Of a stretch of 64,000 nucleotides of DNA, positions 13,401-25,600 are shown piece by piece. The stretch covers positions 18,236,265 to 18,300,264 of the forward strand of contig NC_092573.1 of NCBI RefSeq assembly GCF_037975245.1, written 5' to 3'. The stretch comes from Apostichopus japonicus (lineage: Eukaryota; Echinodermata; Holothuroidea; Aspidochirotida; Stichopodidae). Below the pieces are notes generated by a model. That model saw only the letters and a program-made list of their open reading frames with translations, had not been told where the DNA came from and did no database searches. Within the stretch, counting starts at the first letter, position 1. Every line of letters begins with the position of its first letter. Position numbers and translations under genes: made by a program.

Positions 13401-14727
13401 CAAAGGCAATGCATCCACAGTCTCTCTCTGCTGAGTCGTACTAGGTCAGGACGGCTACCCAAGGATTCAATCCCCTGTATGGACATGTCATTTATGGTAT
13501 GGTTGGGAAGGTTAAAGTGTTCTCCAACCTGGGTTCATGGTGTTGACTGTGGATCTGTGACCATAGTACCAATTCTTGAGGGTGGTTTGGTCATTCAGCC
13601 ACTGAAGGAGATCCTGCTAGAATCGAAATGTCTCTTACTTTTACACATTCTCTTACACAGGCTCTTTAGTGGATAAGCAGTTTGCTAACAGTTTTTGTTT
13701 TATTTTCAATATTCATCATAACAGGGTTTCCATTTGCTTTCCTCACTTAGGTCAACAAAGTCCCAAAGGATCCGTGGGGTTACTAACAGTGTACGGTTGA
13801 AGGTAGGTTCACAGTCAATGTTCCATCTATGTCCATATGTAGGCCAATGCCACTTCCATAATGGTGTGCACCTACCGTACTGTGTACATTTGTCACCCTC
13901 TTCCAAAACAAAGTGTTAACATGCTGTTTACTATCTACTGGGAAAAGGCTCTGTAGTTGTTAAATGTGTAAAGGTTTGATGGCATGACCTTCTATCCTAG
14001 CAGGATTTCTTCATAGGCAGATTGAGGAAGATACTGTACATCTTTGTAACTTTGCCAGTTTTCTACAGTATGCATTGACCATATTTCAAATGACTAAGTA
14101 TTTTTTCACTCAGAGTGTGTTGCATCATTCTTAGCACATTACTTTTGAAAATTCTTTTTAACCATAGCATGTGTACCATTAATATTTCAATTTCTTCAAA
14201 GCTATTGTAATGTGAATTGTAAATATAACTTTTTTATTTGCCTCTGTGCTCCTCCTTCCAATCCTCCCCCTTCCCCCCTCACTGACTCCCATTGCCCCTA
14301 TTAAATCACACCTACTGTATCTCAACCTCCTCCCCCCCCTCACGCTCTTATAATCCTTAACGACAAAAAAGTTGCCTTTTGCCACCCAGACTAATGAATA
14401 TTTTATTAAGTTGTAACATTTTATTTCTTTCACAACTCATCCTTTACACCAAATGAAAAAGCAGTTAAACGTTTGGTAAATTATTGTATGAATCAGACAT
14501 GCACCGTAGTGCTCTTCACAGTATAATGTTCACACTGGTAACTACGTCTAGATGCATGCCGCTTTATGTTTGAGCGTCTTTCTAAAGCTTACATGAGGTC
14601 TGCCTCTTACTGCATAGACTGGAAAATAATCCAGTCTTGCAATCTAACAAATGTCTTTTCTCATTCCTTCTCTTCCTATTTTTAGCAGCTGGAATTACGA
14701 GAGAGCCATGGGGTTGTGCTGAGCTGA
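1483..14727 (+). CDS. 3' part of a multi-exon gene for an unrecognised coiled-coil, Ser/Asn/Arg-rich protein
   Basis: Nine exons join in one frame: 1483-1684, 2122-2322, 3041-3625, 5781-5912, 7277-7727, 8790-8870, 9595-9718, 13751-13802 and 14686/14689-14727 (TGA at 14725). All use AG acceptors and GT donors (several GTAAGT/GTAAGC; 3626 GTAGTT and 5913 GTGAAG are weaker), and the phases agree at every junction (0,0,0,0,1,1,2,0), which is strong support without homology. The visible product is about 621 residues. It opens with a short Glu/Lys/Arg coiled coil (QQREEIKAKQEKLEMMLRKK), then basic Ser-rich sequence, then an acidic stretch with a possible folded helix (EEEELDRISGLLQRDNLVRG). The rest is Ser/Asn/Arg/Gln-rich and low in hydrophobics, so probably disordered, as in scaffold or cytoskeletal proteins. 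The extreme C-terminus reads ESHGVVLS. The N-terminus lies outside the window. I do not recognise the family. The exon 3 donor is the least certain junction; read-through would stop at 3733. Confidence 0.75.
2520..2705 (+). repeat. Possible degenerate tRNA-derived SINE remnant
   Basis: Inside an intron, the stretch from about 2589 (TGGCTTCATGGTTATAGGGG, A-box-like) to 2695 (AGTTCGAATCC, close to the Pol III B-box GGTTCGAATCC) has the order and rough spacing of a tRNA-like promoter but no clean cloverleaf. It could be an old SINE head or chance. Confidence 0.35.
10741..10926. repeat. Simple repeat of TATCATTTT / TATCATTATCA units
   Basis: Irregular tandem short units built on ATCATTT, with the longer phrase AGTGTATTATCATTTT repeated at about 10751, 10775, 10804 and 10907. 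Intronic, with no coding potential. Confidence 0.8.
11862..12196. mobile_element. hAT-type non-autonomous element (335 bp), TSD CATAAAAC
   Basis: Inverted ends GAGTGGCGGAGC at the left and CTCCGCCACTG at the right (consensus CAGTGGCGGAG). They are flanked by a perfect 8-bp duplication CATAAAAC (11854-11861 and 12197-12204). The inner sequence contains the module AAGCGGAGCACCACCAC...GGTTGGCGC that recurs in many other elements of the window, and a C-run before the right end. No transposase. Inserted in an intron of the 5' gene. Confidence 0.85.
12940..13650 (-). mobile_element. Penelope-like retroelement 3' relic with GIY-YIG endonuclease tail
   Basis: The complement of about 13395-13545 reads an open stretch containing EHFNLPNHTINDMSIQGIES, then RPDLVRLSRERLWMH and FQPHGLN. 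This resembles the C-terminal part of the GIY-YIG endonuclease domain at the end of Penelope-like elements (GHS-DM...GIE...R.RE..W......PHGLN). Below it (13240 to 12950) lies a pyrimidine-rich 3' tail with a CCTAGCAGGATC motif at about 12998, echoed at 13615 and 13998. No reverse transcriptase is attached, so this is a 5'-truncated dead copy. The GIY and YIG residues themselves are not visible. It lies in the long intron 9719-13750. Confidence 0.6.
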
Positions 14728-16500
14728 TAAGAGTCTGTCGTGAATGTCGTGATGTGTGAAATATTAGATGCACAAACTACAAGGGCAATCGTTGAAGTTT
14801 CAGATGATGAATGAACCAACCATAAACAAGTTAACCAACCTGAGAGAGGGAGAGACATTGTACAAGGAGATTATGGATGTCGCAGTACGGGTTTATATCA
14901 TTTAGCGCACAGGTAGGCGGAACGCTACCCGCGAGAAGCACCATTAATGTGGCCCTTCGGAACGTTAGCCCATAGCTGAGGGGAAACATGAAATGGGTAT
15001 CGTTTGAGGAGTTTACACTTAGTTCCCCTACATGTGATAGGATAGGACAACATTAAACAGGTTGACCACATTTGTCAACTAATTTGTTTTTACTTTCTCA
15101 CATTATGTTCAATGTCTTTCGTCCATCTCAGTCGTAGGAGGAGGAGGTACATACGAAAGTGTTGCGGCACATGCAATGGGAACAAAGCAACGATTTGGCC
15201 CGCCAGATTAATTTCATGTCACCTCTTATCTTCAGAGATGTAAATTACTGTTAAAGAAGAATGATCCTGTTCTTGAAGGCATGATGGTGCTACTAGAACA
15301 GGGTCTAGAGGTACTGCATTAATTGTACTTTCATGAAATTCTAAAACCGGCAGTTTTTCCATGCTTAACCCAAATCACAAATATCGACACATTCAGATAT
15401 ATAGTCAGATTATTTGATATAAGTGTGGATTTATTCGAGGAGTATCAAGAAAAAGGATTCTCAAACACATTTAAGTTTGTTTCAACAATATTCAGGAACA
15501 ATGTCCTAAAAACATCAGATATACAGTAGTAAAAGGAATGATCGTAATGTTATGCCATCAGAGATATTCCTGCCTTGACTAAATTTCCATTTAAAAACCC
15601 TGCCAAGATCACCATTGCCCCCAAGTTGAAGGTAAGATTACCAAAATTCTTCAAAAGGCATTTATAAAGTCGAAACTTCATCGGATGTAAGACCCACCCC
15701 ACCATTACTACTTATATACCATGATAGCTACACCGTTGAGGACATACACAACAGTAAACGTTTTATTCAGTTTTAAACTTTTTAGCTTTGACTGGAATGT
15801 AGTGTTAAACCTTCCTTTGAATTTTATGAAGTGAAACTACAAATATCTCTTTAGGCTTGATGACTATATCTGCTATACATTGTCTTTTAGAGAATACAAT
15901 ATTGTCTGGAATCTTTTAGCCCCTTTATTTGGCTCACCTCCCTACAATACTGTGTGACCTTGCTATTGCCATATCTTTCAAATAGTGTGCTAATAATGGC
16001 ACCACTAATCCATAGTAAAATTTGTAGAACAATTGTTGAATTAGTGACAGAATTTAAGCTAGAAGACTGTGTGCTGTTTTTCTATTCCAATTTATTTATT
16101 ACTTTTTTTGTTGTTGGTACATTCTTGTTCTGTGAGGCTGATAAAATGGCTTTTATACTTTGTCTGCAAATATTTTGTTCAGAGATTATTAAATTAAATA
16201 CTCCTACACTTTTTTCTTCAGTAATCTAGTTTTAAGTTGTATGTGTAAATGCTTTGCTTGTTAATTTCATCCCCCCCCCCCCCATTAAATGGTTCAATGT
16301 ACTTTGAGGCTAACAGAGGTTAAACAGGGTCCTATATTTGCATAGATCTTTGTGCCATTTTTTTTCCCTTTTTTTTCCTTTTTTTTTTTTAGCATTTTCA
16401 AATCTGTATTCAAGGATGTGTTTTTGCAAGAACATATTTTAGGAATCATAATTTATAAGCTAACATTAAGGTAAGTTGTAATAATAAATTATTCATAATT
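14728..16500 (+). other. Probable 3' UTR and downstream flank of the 5' gene
   Basis: No further exon is visible after the TGA at 14725. AT-rich sequence with several short chance ORFs. An AATAAA-like hexamer occurs within TAATAATAAATTATT near 16482 and could serve polyadenylation, but the UTR end cannot be placed from sequence alone. A C-run lies at about 16270. Confidence 0.4.
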
Positions 16501-18868
16501 CACAATAATATCATATGTTTCTTGTCAGAAGCTGTGCAGGGGCTACCACCCCTCAATGGGTTCAGGTTGGTGTTGCTGTTGGTTTTTACTCTTATTCCTA
16601 TGAAACCAAATCTGCCTTACTTTAATGATTTAACGAAAGACAATCAAACACGTCAGTCACAACATTGTATTTAATTTGAGCTATACCAGTCTAACTTAAA
16701 ATATCACCCAAAGTGCCCTTAATCAACAACTTTTTTGATGCTGTAAATCATATTTTTTTCTGTTTCTTTTAAGTATTATTCTACATTCTTCCAGATAAGT
16801 TTGTCTTGCCATTATAATTTTTGAAGTGTGTGCCTACCTTAGATATAAAAAAGTTATACGACAGTCTGTTTTTCTTCTTCATTTTTTGGTAAAAAGAAGA
16901 GTGTTCTGTCTCCATCTTTCTATTTTTTAATAGTTCTATTGTGTATATTATAAAATGGGTGAAAATATCTTACTAATCTTAACAAGAAAAAGGTATCTAA
17001 CATATTTGAAAAATTAGCAAATTTGTGAAAATATTAGTGTTTGTAGAGTTTATTAAAACCAGTTACTTTAGTGTAATACATGCAGAAATAGAGACTGAGT
17101 ATTTTAAAGCAGAAACGGTCAGTGAGGTTAAGAAGAGACATAGCAGGACCATTGTTTGTTTGGAGGGGTAGGGGAGGGGTGTGGTGGTGATTAAGACAGA
17201 AGGAGGGGGAGGGAGAACGGTGTGTGATGAAGAAGGGGAGCTTACCATCTAATTATATGATGCCAGTTCAGTAAATAATTATTATAAATTTGCTTTGTAT
17301 TTATTACAAGAAAGTGACTTCTGATTGGCTATTGTATTGTAAAAGAGACTACATTTCAGACCGAAAATTCAGACCACAAGCATATACCATACTGTGTGTC
17401 CTATACTTACATATATTATTTTGAAACCATATACAACAGTGTAACAGTATTTATAAAGAAAACCAAAGTGCTGATTAATTATGGCCAGTGTCTTCTTCCT
17501 TTTGAATCAAGCCATTCTTTTCCATCGATAGCCTGGAATTCCATTTTTGTGTAAAGTGACCTTTCCTTTATTGCCTCTGAATAGCTTTTTACCATTGGGA
17601 ATATTATTTGTGGGGGGGGGGGTTGAAGTGTGGGAATTGAAGTGTGGTGGTGAGGAAGTGAGCCACTTGTATGCCAAAATTTGGAACAAAGTTATGACAG
17701 ATCACTGATATATTGACTTGAAATATTTTCAATCTGTCGTTATAATTTTTGTGACTTTTCATGATAAATATTGTTTTCAGTTGCTGGTAATACCACTGTG
17801 TTTATTGCATTGTCAGGAATGGAATGGTTACATAGCATAATAGGAACTTGAATCTAGCCAGTGTCTTACCACAGGGTGACATTTTCTGGGATCTTGCGCT
17901 GTGTCAGCCACAACAGTATGATACCGTTGACTGCACTTGGCTAATAACAGAGGCCAGTTCTCTTCTGGTCGTAAACCCCCAAAAGGCCACTATTGTATTT
18001 GTGATTGACTTGTGTATTGAATCAAAGTTTATGCTGTAGTCAAGGTTACATCAAAACAAAGATCAAATATTCTTCATGGGTAAAATTTCTTTTGTTTCAA
18101 TACCTCTGCAGTCTGCACTGGATTTGGCCTGCCGTTAAAGTCAATTAAAGACAAACAAGGTTAATAATAAAACACTTCACAGAACATATAACTTGGCCTT
18201 TTCAGTGAGCCTAATACGGGGACCTCTATAACTTAAGGTTCAGGAGAACACTCAATTTGCCGATAGGGACGCCTATTAAATATAAAAACAGACCTATTAA
18301 TGTTAAGTTAGCTAAAACCTCTCCCGGAAGAAGGAAGGAGAGTAAGAATGTGGGGAGGACAAGTAACGTTGTTGGTTTGCTAGCTGCCTGTGTCGTGGCC
18401 GAACGTGATACATGATGTCGCTATGGCAAAAATTCATGTATTATTCTGTCCCATCAAGCATACGTAAAATGTTTCTGTGATAGTTTTAAAACTGCTGACG
18501 GATAAACCCATATGTGGTGCAGATGTTATACCACATTGCATTCCATACATCATTTTACTTTATTTAAAAGTAAATTTCTGACCCAGCAGAGAGGGGAGCC
18601 AACATGTGTGAGGTTATAATAGGAACTGGTACATAATGATATGGGTCAAGGAGTGTGTCATTCAGGGATAATGGTAGTTATATTATGAATAGAATGAGAT
18701 CTGCCACTGGTGCATGCATGATATGATGCTTTTCCTGTTTTCTATATATATATTTTTCTGGTAGATGTTATTTTACTGTGAAATTTTCAAGAAGAAACCC
18801 ACAAAATGTACTTTTGTCTTCCATCAGACTTGCAGTGTTGTGTTATTTGGCCTACTCACCATACCTAT
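16501..18868. other. Intergenic, no gene seen
   Basis: AT-rich with short ORFs lacking splice-consistent or recognisable protein features. The purine-rich stretch 17159-17240 and the G-run near 17613 are simple-sequence features. Nothing else supported. Confidence 0.5.
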
Positions 18869-19500
18869 AGGCCCTGATGGTCAGTTCTAAATTTGAAGCT
18901 AGCAGTAGTTAGAATGAGCTATACCTGGCCCTGATGGTCAGTTCTAAATTTAAAGCTAGCAGTAGTTAGAATTACCTATACCTGGCCCTGATGGTCAGGT
19001 TTAAATTTGAAGCTATTAGTAGTTAGAATTACCTATACCTGGCCCTGATGGTCAGTTCTAAATTTGAAGCTATTAGTAGTTAGAATTAGCTATACCTGGC
19101 CCTGATGGTCAATTCTAAATTTGAAGCTAGCAGTAGTTAGAATGAGCTATACCTGGCCCTGATGATCAGTTCTAAATTTGAAGCTAGCAGTAGTTAGAAT
19201 TACCTATACCTGGCCCTGATGGTCAGGTTTAAATTTGAAGCTATTAGTAGTTAGAATTACCTATACCTGGCCCTGATGGTCAGTTCTAAATTTGAAGCTA
19301 TTAGTAGTTAGAATTAGCTATACCTGGCCCTGATGGTCAATTCTAAATTTGAAGCTAGCAGTAGTTAGAATTAGCTATACCTGGCCCTGATGGTCAGTTC
19401 TAAATTTGAAGCTAGCAGTAGTCAGAATTAGCTACACCTGGCTCTGATGGTCAGTTCTAAATTTGAAGCTAGCAGTAGTCAGAATTAGCTATTTCTGGCA
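18869..19500. repeat. 57-bp minisatellite, about 11 copies, with a 4-unit higher-order repeat
   Basis: The phrase GGCCCTGATGGTCAGTTC recurs every 57 bp (starts at about 18870, 18927, 18984, 19041, 19098, 19155, 19212, 19269, 19326, 19383 and 19440). Shared variants (CAGGTTT, CAATTC, GCTATT versus GCTAGC, TACCT versus TAGCT) show that units 2-5 and 6-9 form a duplicated 228-bp higher-order block. No coding potential. Confidence 0.95.
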
Positions 19501-22034
19501 TAATAGAAGCTTCATTCTTTATTCGGTTCCTTTGTTGTTGTCTGTAGCAACTGTACTGTAATTATAAAGTTGTAATTCAAACAACAAGGGATGTAGGGGA
19601 AAGGAGAGGAAAGATGAGGGGTTGGGGAAGAGAAGTTTGGGGAAAGAGGAGGAATTAGGGAGTGCCTCATTATTTCCATAACAACAGGATATATTCTAAT
19701 ATGGCCAACGGAATGTTGGTTTTGTGAAAAAGGCCGCTTAAATTTCTAGCTGGATGGAGGAGGTAAGGTGTGTGAGATACTTTTGACCTGTAAAAGTCTA
19801 TGCAAAAAAAGAATCACCAGACTATTATTATTATTACTTACTAACCTTTCACCTAGTCTTCATGAATATTCATATCAGGGATATATTAAACTTACAGCCT
19901 GCATGTGACCATTTTCGTATAGATGAGAAGTCTCTCTCATAATCAGGGTACTGTTAAGAAGTGTGCTAATTATTTACATCCAAAGACCTTTTCTTCAGTT
20001 TTCAGTCTATAAGTATGTTTTTTTTATTTTATTTTTTTATTAAGGTACAAGTTTGTACGTTACACTTCATTTAGAAACAGTATAATTTTCAAACAAGTGT
20101 GTATTGAAAATTAAGTCTTGTGTGTTATTCGTCAGCCTCTTAAACATTAGATATTAAAAAAAAGAAATAATTCTTTAGTTCAGTTGTACTACAGAAATAC
20201 AAATTCCAGATGTTTATGAATTTATCCTCAAGCCCATCTCTATTTATTGTGCTAATACAGCATGAATCTTACCAGGCCATCTATGCTCCCATCTAAGTAT
20301 CACCAGGGAGTGGATCCAGGCTGTCTGTGCAGTTAAATGTTCAAACAGCCAAACAGGAAAAATTCAGTTTAAATTCACAATAAAAGTGACCAGTCTTACC
20401 CATCCTCATTCATACATAAATTGTGTCGAAGACCAACAATGCTATTTCAATAATATTGGGGGGAAAAGTTGAGATGGTACCAAGAAAAGTTAGCAGACTT
20501 AAAACTGATTCCAGGCCACTTGGTGATATTAAATGGGAGCCTCTGCCTTTTAACCTGCCAATGAAACATGTCATGAAAATTGGTTAAATTATACAGACAA
20601 AATTTACTTAGCAAAAATGATATGGTTCAATGGTGGATCACATATATAGAGAAGTGTTATTGAGGTGTAAACTGTACATACTAATACTGTATTACATTCC
20701 AGCCAAACCGTAATTGTGATGTGTTGTCTTATATGAATGAATCAATTCACAGGTCTATGCAACTAGATATACTTATTTTCCATCTAAAGTTTGTTCAATA
20801 TAAATAAAATTCATTCTTTTGTAGAACTAAAAACTGTTACTTTTGAATTTTTTCTCTCATTATTAGTGTCAATTTCACTTTTCACAGTATTTATATTCAT
20901 AATGAAATAGGCCGGGAGACTACTTCATCCCTCAACCCCCCCCCTCCACCTCATACCCCACCCCCACCTACACCCACAGCCCCTTTGACCCTACCTGTAG
21001 ATGCAAGTTACACAATGCAATGTGCACAGTTAATGACGCCTAATACTTTAAATACTTGTTATAAATTTCAACATTAACAAGAATATGAGGTAAAATTTCT
21101 TATTGATACGTCGAAGATGAACACATGATATTAGCACACTATAGTGAATTGAATCCTGATTCAATTTATATCTAAATGTCATTTTCGAGATCTTAAGAAT
21201 TGAAAGTGATACTTTTTATAGAAAGTAAAATATACAAGCAAAATAAGTGAAATGTCATAGATGCACACACTAATAAAAAGTTTTCTTTTTGATGTAATTC
21301 ATCATTAAAAAAAATGGTTTGTATTCGTGAGATATATCACCTGGGGGGGGGGGGGCAAGTTTCGCACGCGACCAGTTAGGTCATTTTAGGTACTTTTGCA
21401 ATATGCCCAATTACCAAACACTTGTAACCACGGTAACGGAACTGTTACGAATGTTTCTTTAGCCAACTTGAACAGTTTATTCCTGAGTTCCATCCCTAAG
21501 TTTCTGGAAGGGATAGTCCAACTGAATATAGGAACTTGATATAGTGTAAATTCACTATACTCTTAGCTGATAACCCTGGGTGCTCTGTTCTCGTACTGTT
21601 CACAGTACATAAATGTATCATTCGCACTTTGTCTACAACTTCTATATAATTGGATTATTCATTTTCGTCAGTAAAAGTTGTTATTTGCCGAATCAAATTT
21701 AGAATTTGGATAAACTTAAAAAATAAAAAAAAAAGCTAATAGTAAATGGGATTTTGACAATTGGGTTCAGTTTTTCATCTTTTCAAGTGGTTTGTCTGAA
21801 GTTCTCATTTTGGTGTGTACTATTCTTTCAGCAGTACAGTTTAAGTTATCTCAATGTCTATGCTTTGCTAAATTATGATTGAAATAAATTTGTATATGAA
21901 GCGGCTACAAAACTGTCTGTCTAGCGCCATAATTGATCGGTTTATTACATTAATCTTAAATCTGTATAGTCGTCGGAAACAATATTTCGATTAGGCCTAT
22001 CCATACGTGCGCTGTTGAAATGACGTAATATATC
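19501..22034. other. Intergenic, no gene seen
   Basis: AT-rich sequence with a C-rich stretch at about 20935-20990 and a G-run at about 21344. No splice-consistent exon or recognisable protein. Confidence 0.5.
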
Positions 22035-22173
22035 GAGTGGCGTCGCCAGACATTTCAATCTGGGGGGCACAGGGAGGGCACAGCACTTAATTAGGGGGGC
22101 ACAATGTTTATTTGTGAATGCCGTCTTGGGGGAGGGGTCTAAGGGTCCAGGCCAACCCTTGGCGACGCCACTA
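22035..22173. mobile_element. hAT-type MITE (139 bp), imperfect TSD AATAT(A/C)TC
   Basis: Inverted termini AGTGGCGTCGCCA (left) and TTGGCGACGCCACT (right), with flanking octamers AATATATC (22027-22034) and AATATCTC (22174-22181) matching at 7 of 8 positions. Too short to code for anything. The termini resemble the element at 11862. Confidence 0.7.
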
Positions 22174-22666
22174 AATATCTCATGCTGCAGCTTCCAAGTA
22201 AAAATCTCGGATTAACTTCGGACGGAACATACAGATATGATATAACAAGCATGGTAACATGTTATCTCGCTGGGTAGCGTTGTAAGGGGGGGGGGGTGGC
22301 AACGACAGAAAGCAAAATAATAGGATAATATTGAACTTGAAATTACTGATTAACGTCAACCGCGAACAGGTTTAGCTTTACCTTTAAATGCATTTTGACA
22401 TTTTCGTCCAGTATTATATTTGTCCTCCAATGTCATGGACGGGGGGTTAGCGGGGAAAGACATTTGACCGTGGCTCCCGCACATACCCCCCCCCCCCTTC
22501 ACTGCCCCTTTTGTACCACTAACTAGATCCAACCAAGAATTACTACAATGATAAAGGGAGGGGGGTTGGGTTAGGGTTATGGTGTTCGGCCGGTTGAGGA
22601 GCTGGATTTCCTGATTCGTTCAGCTGTTCTGTCCAACAAGCTCAATGGGTATTCCTCTGCTAATTA

Positions 22667-25600
22667 TCATTTCTTCTTTTTAGAATCTCCCACCGTAGTA
22701 CTCCCTTCTGAAGCTGAACTAGTCTTGCGGCAACAACAACAGTAACACCAGCAACCATATAAACATTTCAAGATTCCTCTTAAAGTAACAAAACTTATGA
22801 CACTTAAGATTACGACCATAATGATTATAAATGCTGCAACATCTAACGAGTACAGCTCTATAGTTCCCATGTCTGCTGATCTTGGTCTTAGGTGGTCGCC
22901 ACCAAATTGTAACACGTGATCGATCCAGTAAACAGCTCGTTCCAAAGGGCTTTGGTTCTTATTTAAATCTCTGTAGATTGCAGATAATCTGTCGGCATTC
23001 TTTTGGTAACTGATAGTTTGCAAGATGGTAGAATGTAAGAGAGACAGGAGAAGAAGAGGGAAAAACAGCTTAAAATGGGTGAATCATCTAAGAACGAAGT
23101 TTTGTGGGGAAGGTGGGAGAGGAGAAGTAGGAGGGGGAGGGGGAGGTGAGGAAGGGAAGGTGAGGGAGGGGAAGGGGAGGGGAGGGATTCACTGGGAAAA
23201 CGTGTGAACCTCAAAACATGTGTTGATGTAGTCCATTTATGGCCTACCCGGAATATGGAGCAATGTACCCGTGTACACTGAAATTAATTTTGATATTTTA
23301 TCTCACTAATGGAACAAGCTATCATAATGAAACCTTGGCTTTCTGCGTCAAGTTTGATCTTTTTTTTTTATTCCATTCATGTATTAAACCAATAATTCAA
23401 ATCAGCATATCATTTATTTACATATTTATTGTTTTAAAGTTGCTAAGCTAAAAATGGTGGATTTTAGGGGGGGCGGGGGTTATATTGCATACTTGTAAAA
23501 TCTTGAATTAATTCAAAGCGTAATCCACGTAAGACAATTCAGTTTCCGCATTGTATTCGTAACGCCATCTATAGCCTATATATCCAAAGGTTAGTAAAAA
23601 ATAAAATAAAATAATTGAATATTGGGATACTGATGTTAACTTGTAACAAACTGATACGTTTGTGAAACAGATGGCGCTCCGTAATTTTAATAAATTTGCT
23701 GTTGACCAATCACAAAAAGTTTTATTATAATGGGGCTATTTACCGTCGGTCGTGAAGTACAGTATTAACTGCTTCCCGAAAGCTCTCTTCTGTGATTTGA
23801 AGAACATCTAACATAACCCCCATTCCTTTCTTCTGAATCCGAGTCGACGTGAAAAATTGATCCGCAAATAACGGTAGAAGAACCATCGGTACACCGTGGT
23901 ATATAGCTTCGTAGACACCGTTAACACCACCGTGATATATCATTAATTTGACTTGAGGATGAGCTGGAAGAGACAATAATAATGATCAAAAACTTTCAAT
24001 ATATATAAGGTCTTTAGCAAAACATGGGGGATGGGGAGGGGGGGGACTTAAAACAGCTAGGGGTACATTTTCTGTTAAGTCGTTTGAACTTTAAACAATT
24101 TCCGAGGATCCAGGCTGAATACCTTTGAGGTCATGATATATCGATCATTAACGTTTTAGGACGCGGTTGGCTATAGACTCACAACTGTGCGATCAGTGTG
24201 TTGACCTTTCACGTTCAGTTGAGTAAATATGGTTGTGGCGTTTCCATTGGTAGTTTCATTGTGGTAAATGATTAAAAGTATGTCTGCCTGCGATAAATGA
24301 CATTAGAGTTTGTAAAATACTCGTAGAACCTTGAACACGACTCGTGATCAGGGACGTAGCCAGGGGGGGAGCAGGGGGAGCGACCGCTCCCCCCCTTTCA
24401 GTGTCGATTTTTTTTTTTTTTTAAGCTGTCGTTTTTTTAGCATGGTATTTTGTCAGTGCTCTTTTGATCTTGAATACTCGCAAGCTCCGTTAAGTCGATT
24501 ATAATCGTAGTAACATTCACGCCTACTGATTCAGCACTTACTTAGTTTGGCAGATGCAATTAGCTAAATTTAGCCTATAGCCTATTACAAGTATACAGTT
24601 GGCCACTGCGTAATAAAATACATATTGCCTACCTTACCGCACTCTATGGAATGTCACGAACCGTATGCACAACAACGTCGACAACGTTCGTTCTCATCCT
24701 TTCTATGATTCGTCCTAAGTTGTTGCACGAACAGCATATTATGAAGCTAGCTAGCAATCGTACGTGATACGCACTTCCTATAATAATTATTACACTGCTA
24801 ATACACTGCGATAACGATATTTGTTTTTAGGCCACTGCATATCTGGCTATATTACAAAATATGAAAGTTTATATTGTCCATCAGTTAAGTTCGTCAAATG
24901 TATTAAAGTCCAGACATTGGACAATAAACAAGAATCATCCTACTGGAAAAATTGTAAAAGAGCGCTATGTTTGTCTTTCTGATATATTATGCAAAAGAAC
25001 ATGTAAAAGAATTCAAACAGGATACAAAATCTGCTGATAATGATATCATATGATCAGGGGCGTAGCCAGTATGTAGCACTGTAGGCCCGGACCTACATTT
25101 GTTTTGGCCAAGTTATCTTTTTTTTTAAAACACCCATAATTCAAATCCATAAGCTTGCTGGACGAGTTTAAGAGTCTAGACAGGAAAAACTATTGAAATG
25201 AACGTAGCAAGAACATGGCTAAATTAGGTGACCTATTCTTCTGTCATCTAGGCTGTCATTTCTATCGCGTGCTGTTTCATTCAACACTCTAACCGCCGAA
25301 AAAGACTAGGATCCGATCTTGTCAGTTTTTTAACATGTAGTTAAGAACCCGTTTACGCAGATAATACGTCAGTTGAGAAAACAGTTGAGAAATTTGCATC
25401 AGATGGCAATCGTCGGATAGCTCTCGCCTTCTCTTATTAGGCTAACTTAAACATTTACTAGCTACAGTTGTATCAAAGACAATTACTATTTTCAATCGTT
25501 TGTTTTTTTGGTTTACAAGTGATATTGAATGAGGTGTCTCAAGTTAGCAAGAGGCCAGGGAACCAGAATGAACACTCGGGAAGGGCTGTTTCCGGCCATC

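Noticed and set aside
15954-16229. 91-codon ORF after the 5' gene
   Set aside because: AT-rich hydrophobic translation in the probable 3' UTR with no family resemblance.
18869-19500. CRISPR-like array
   Set aside because: Units are contiguous 57-bp tandem repeats without unique spacers, in a eukaryotic genome; this is a minisatellite.
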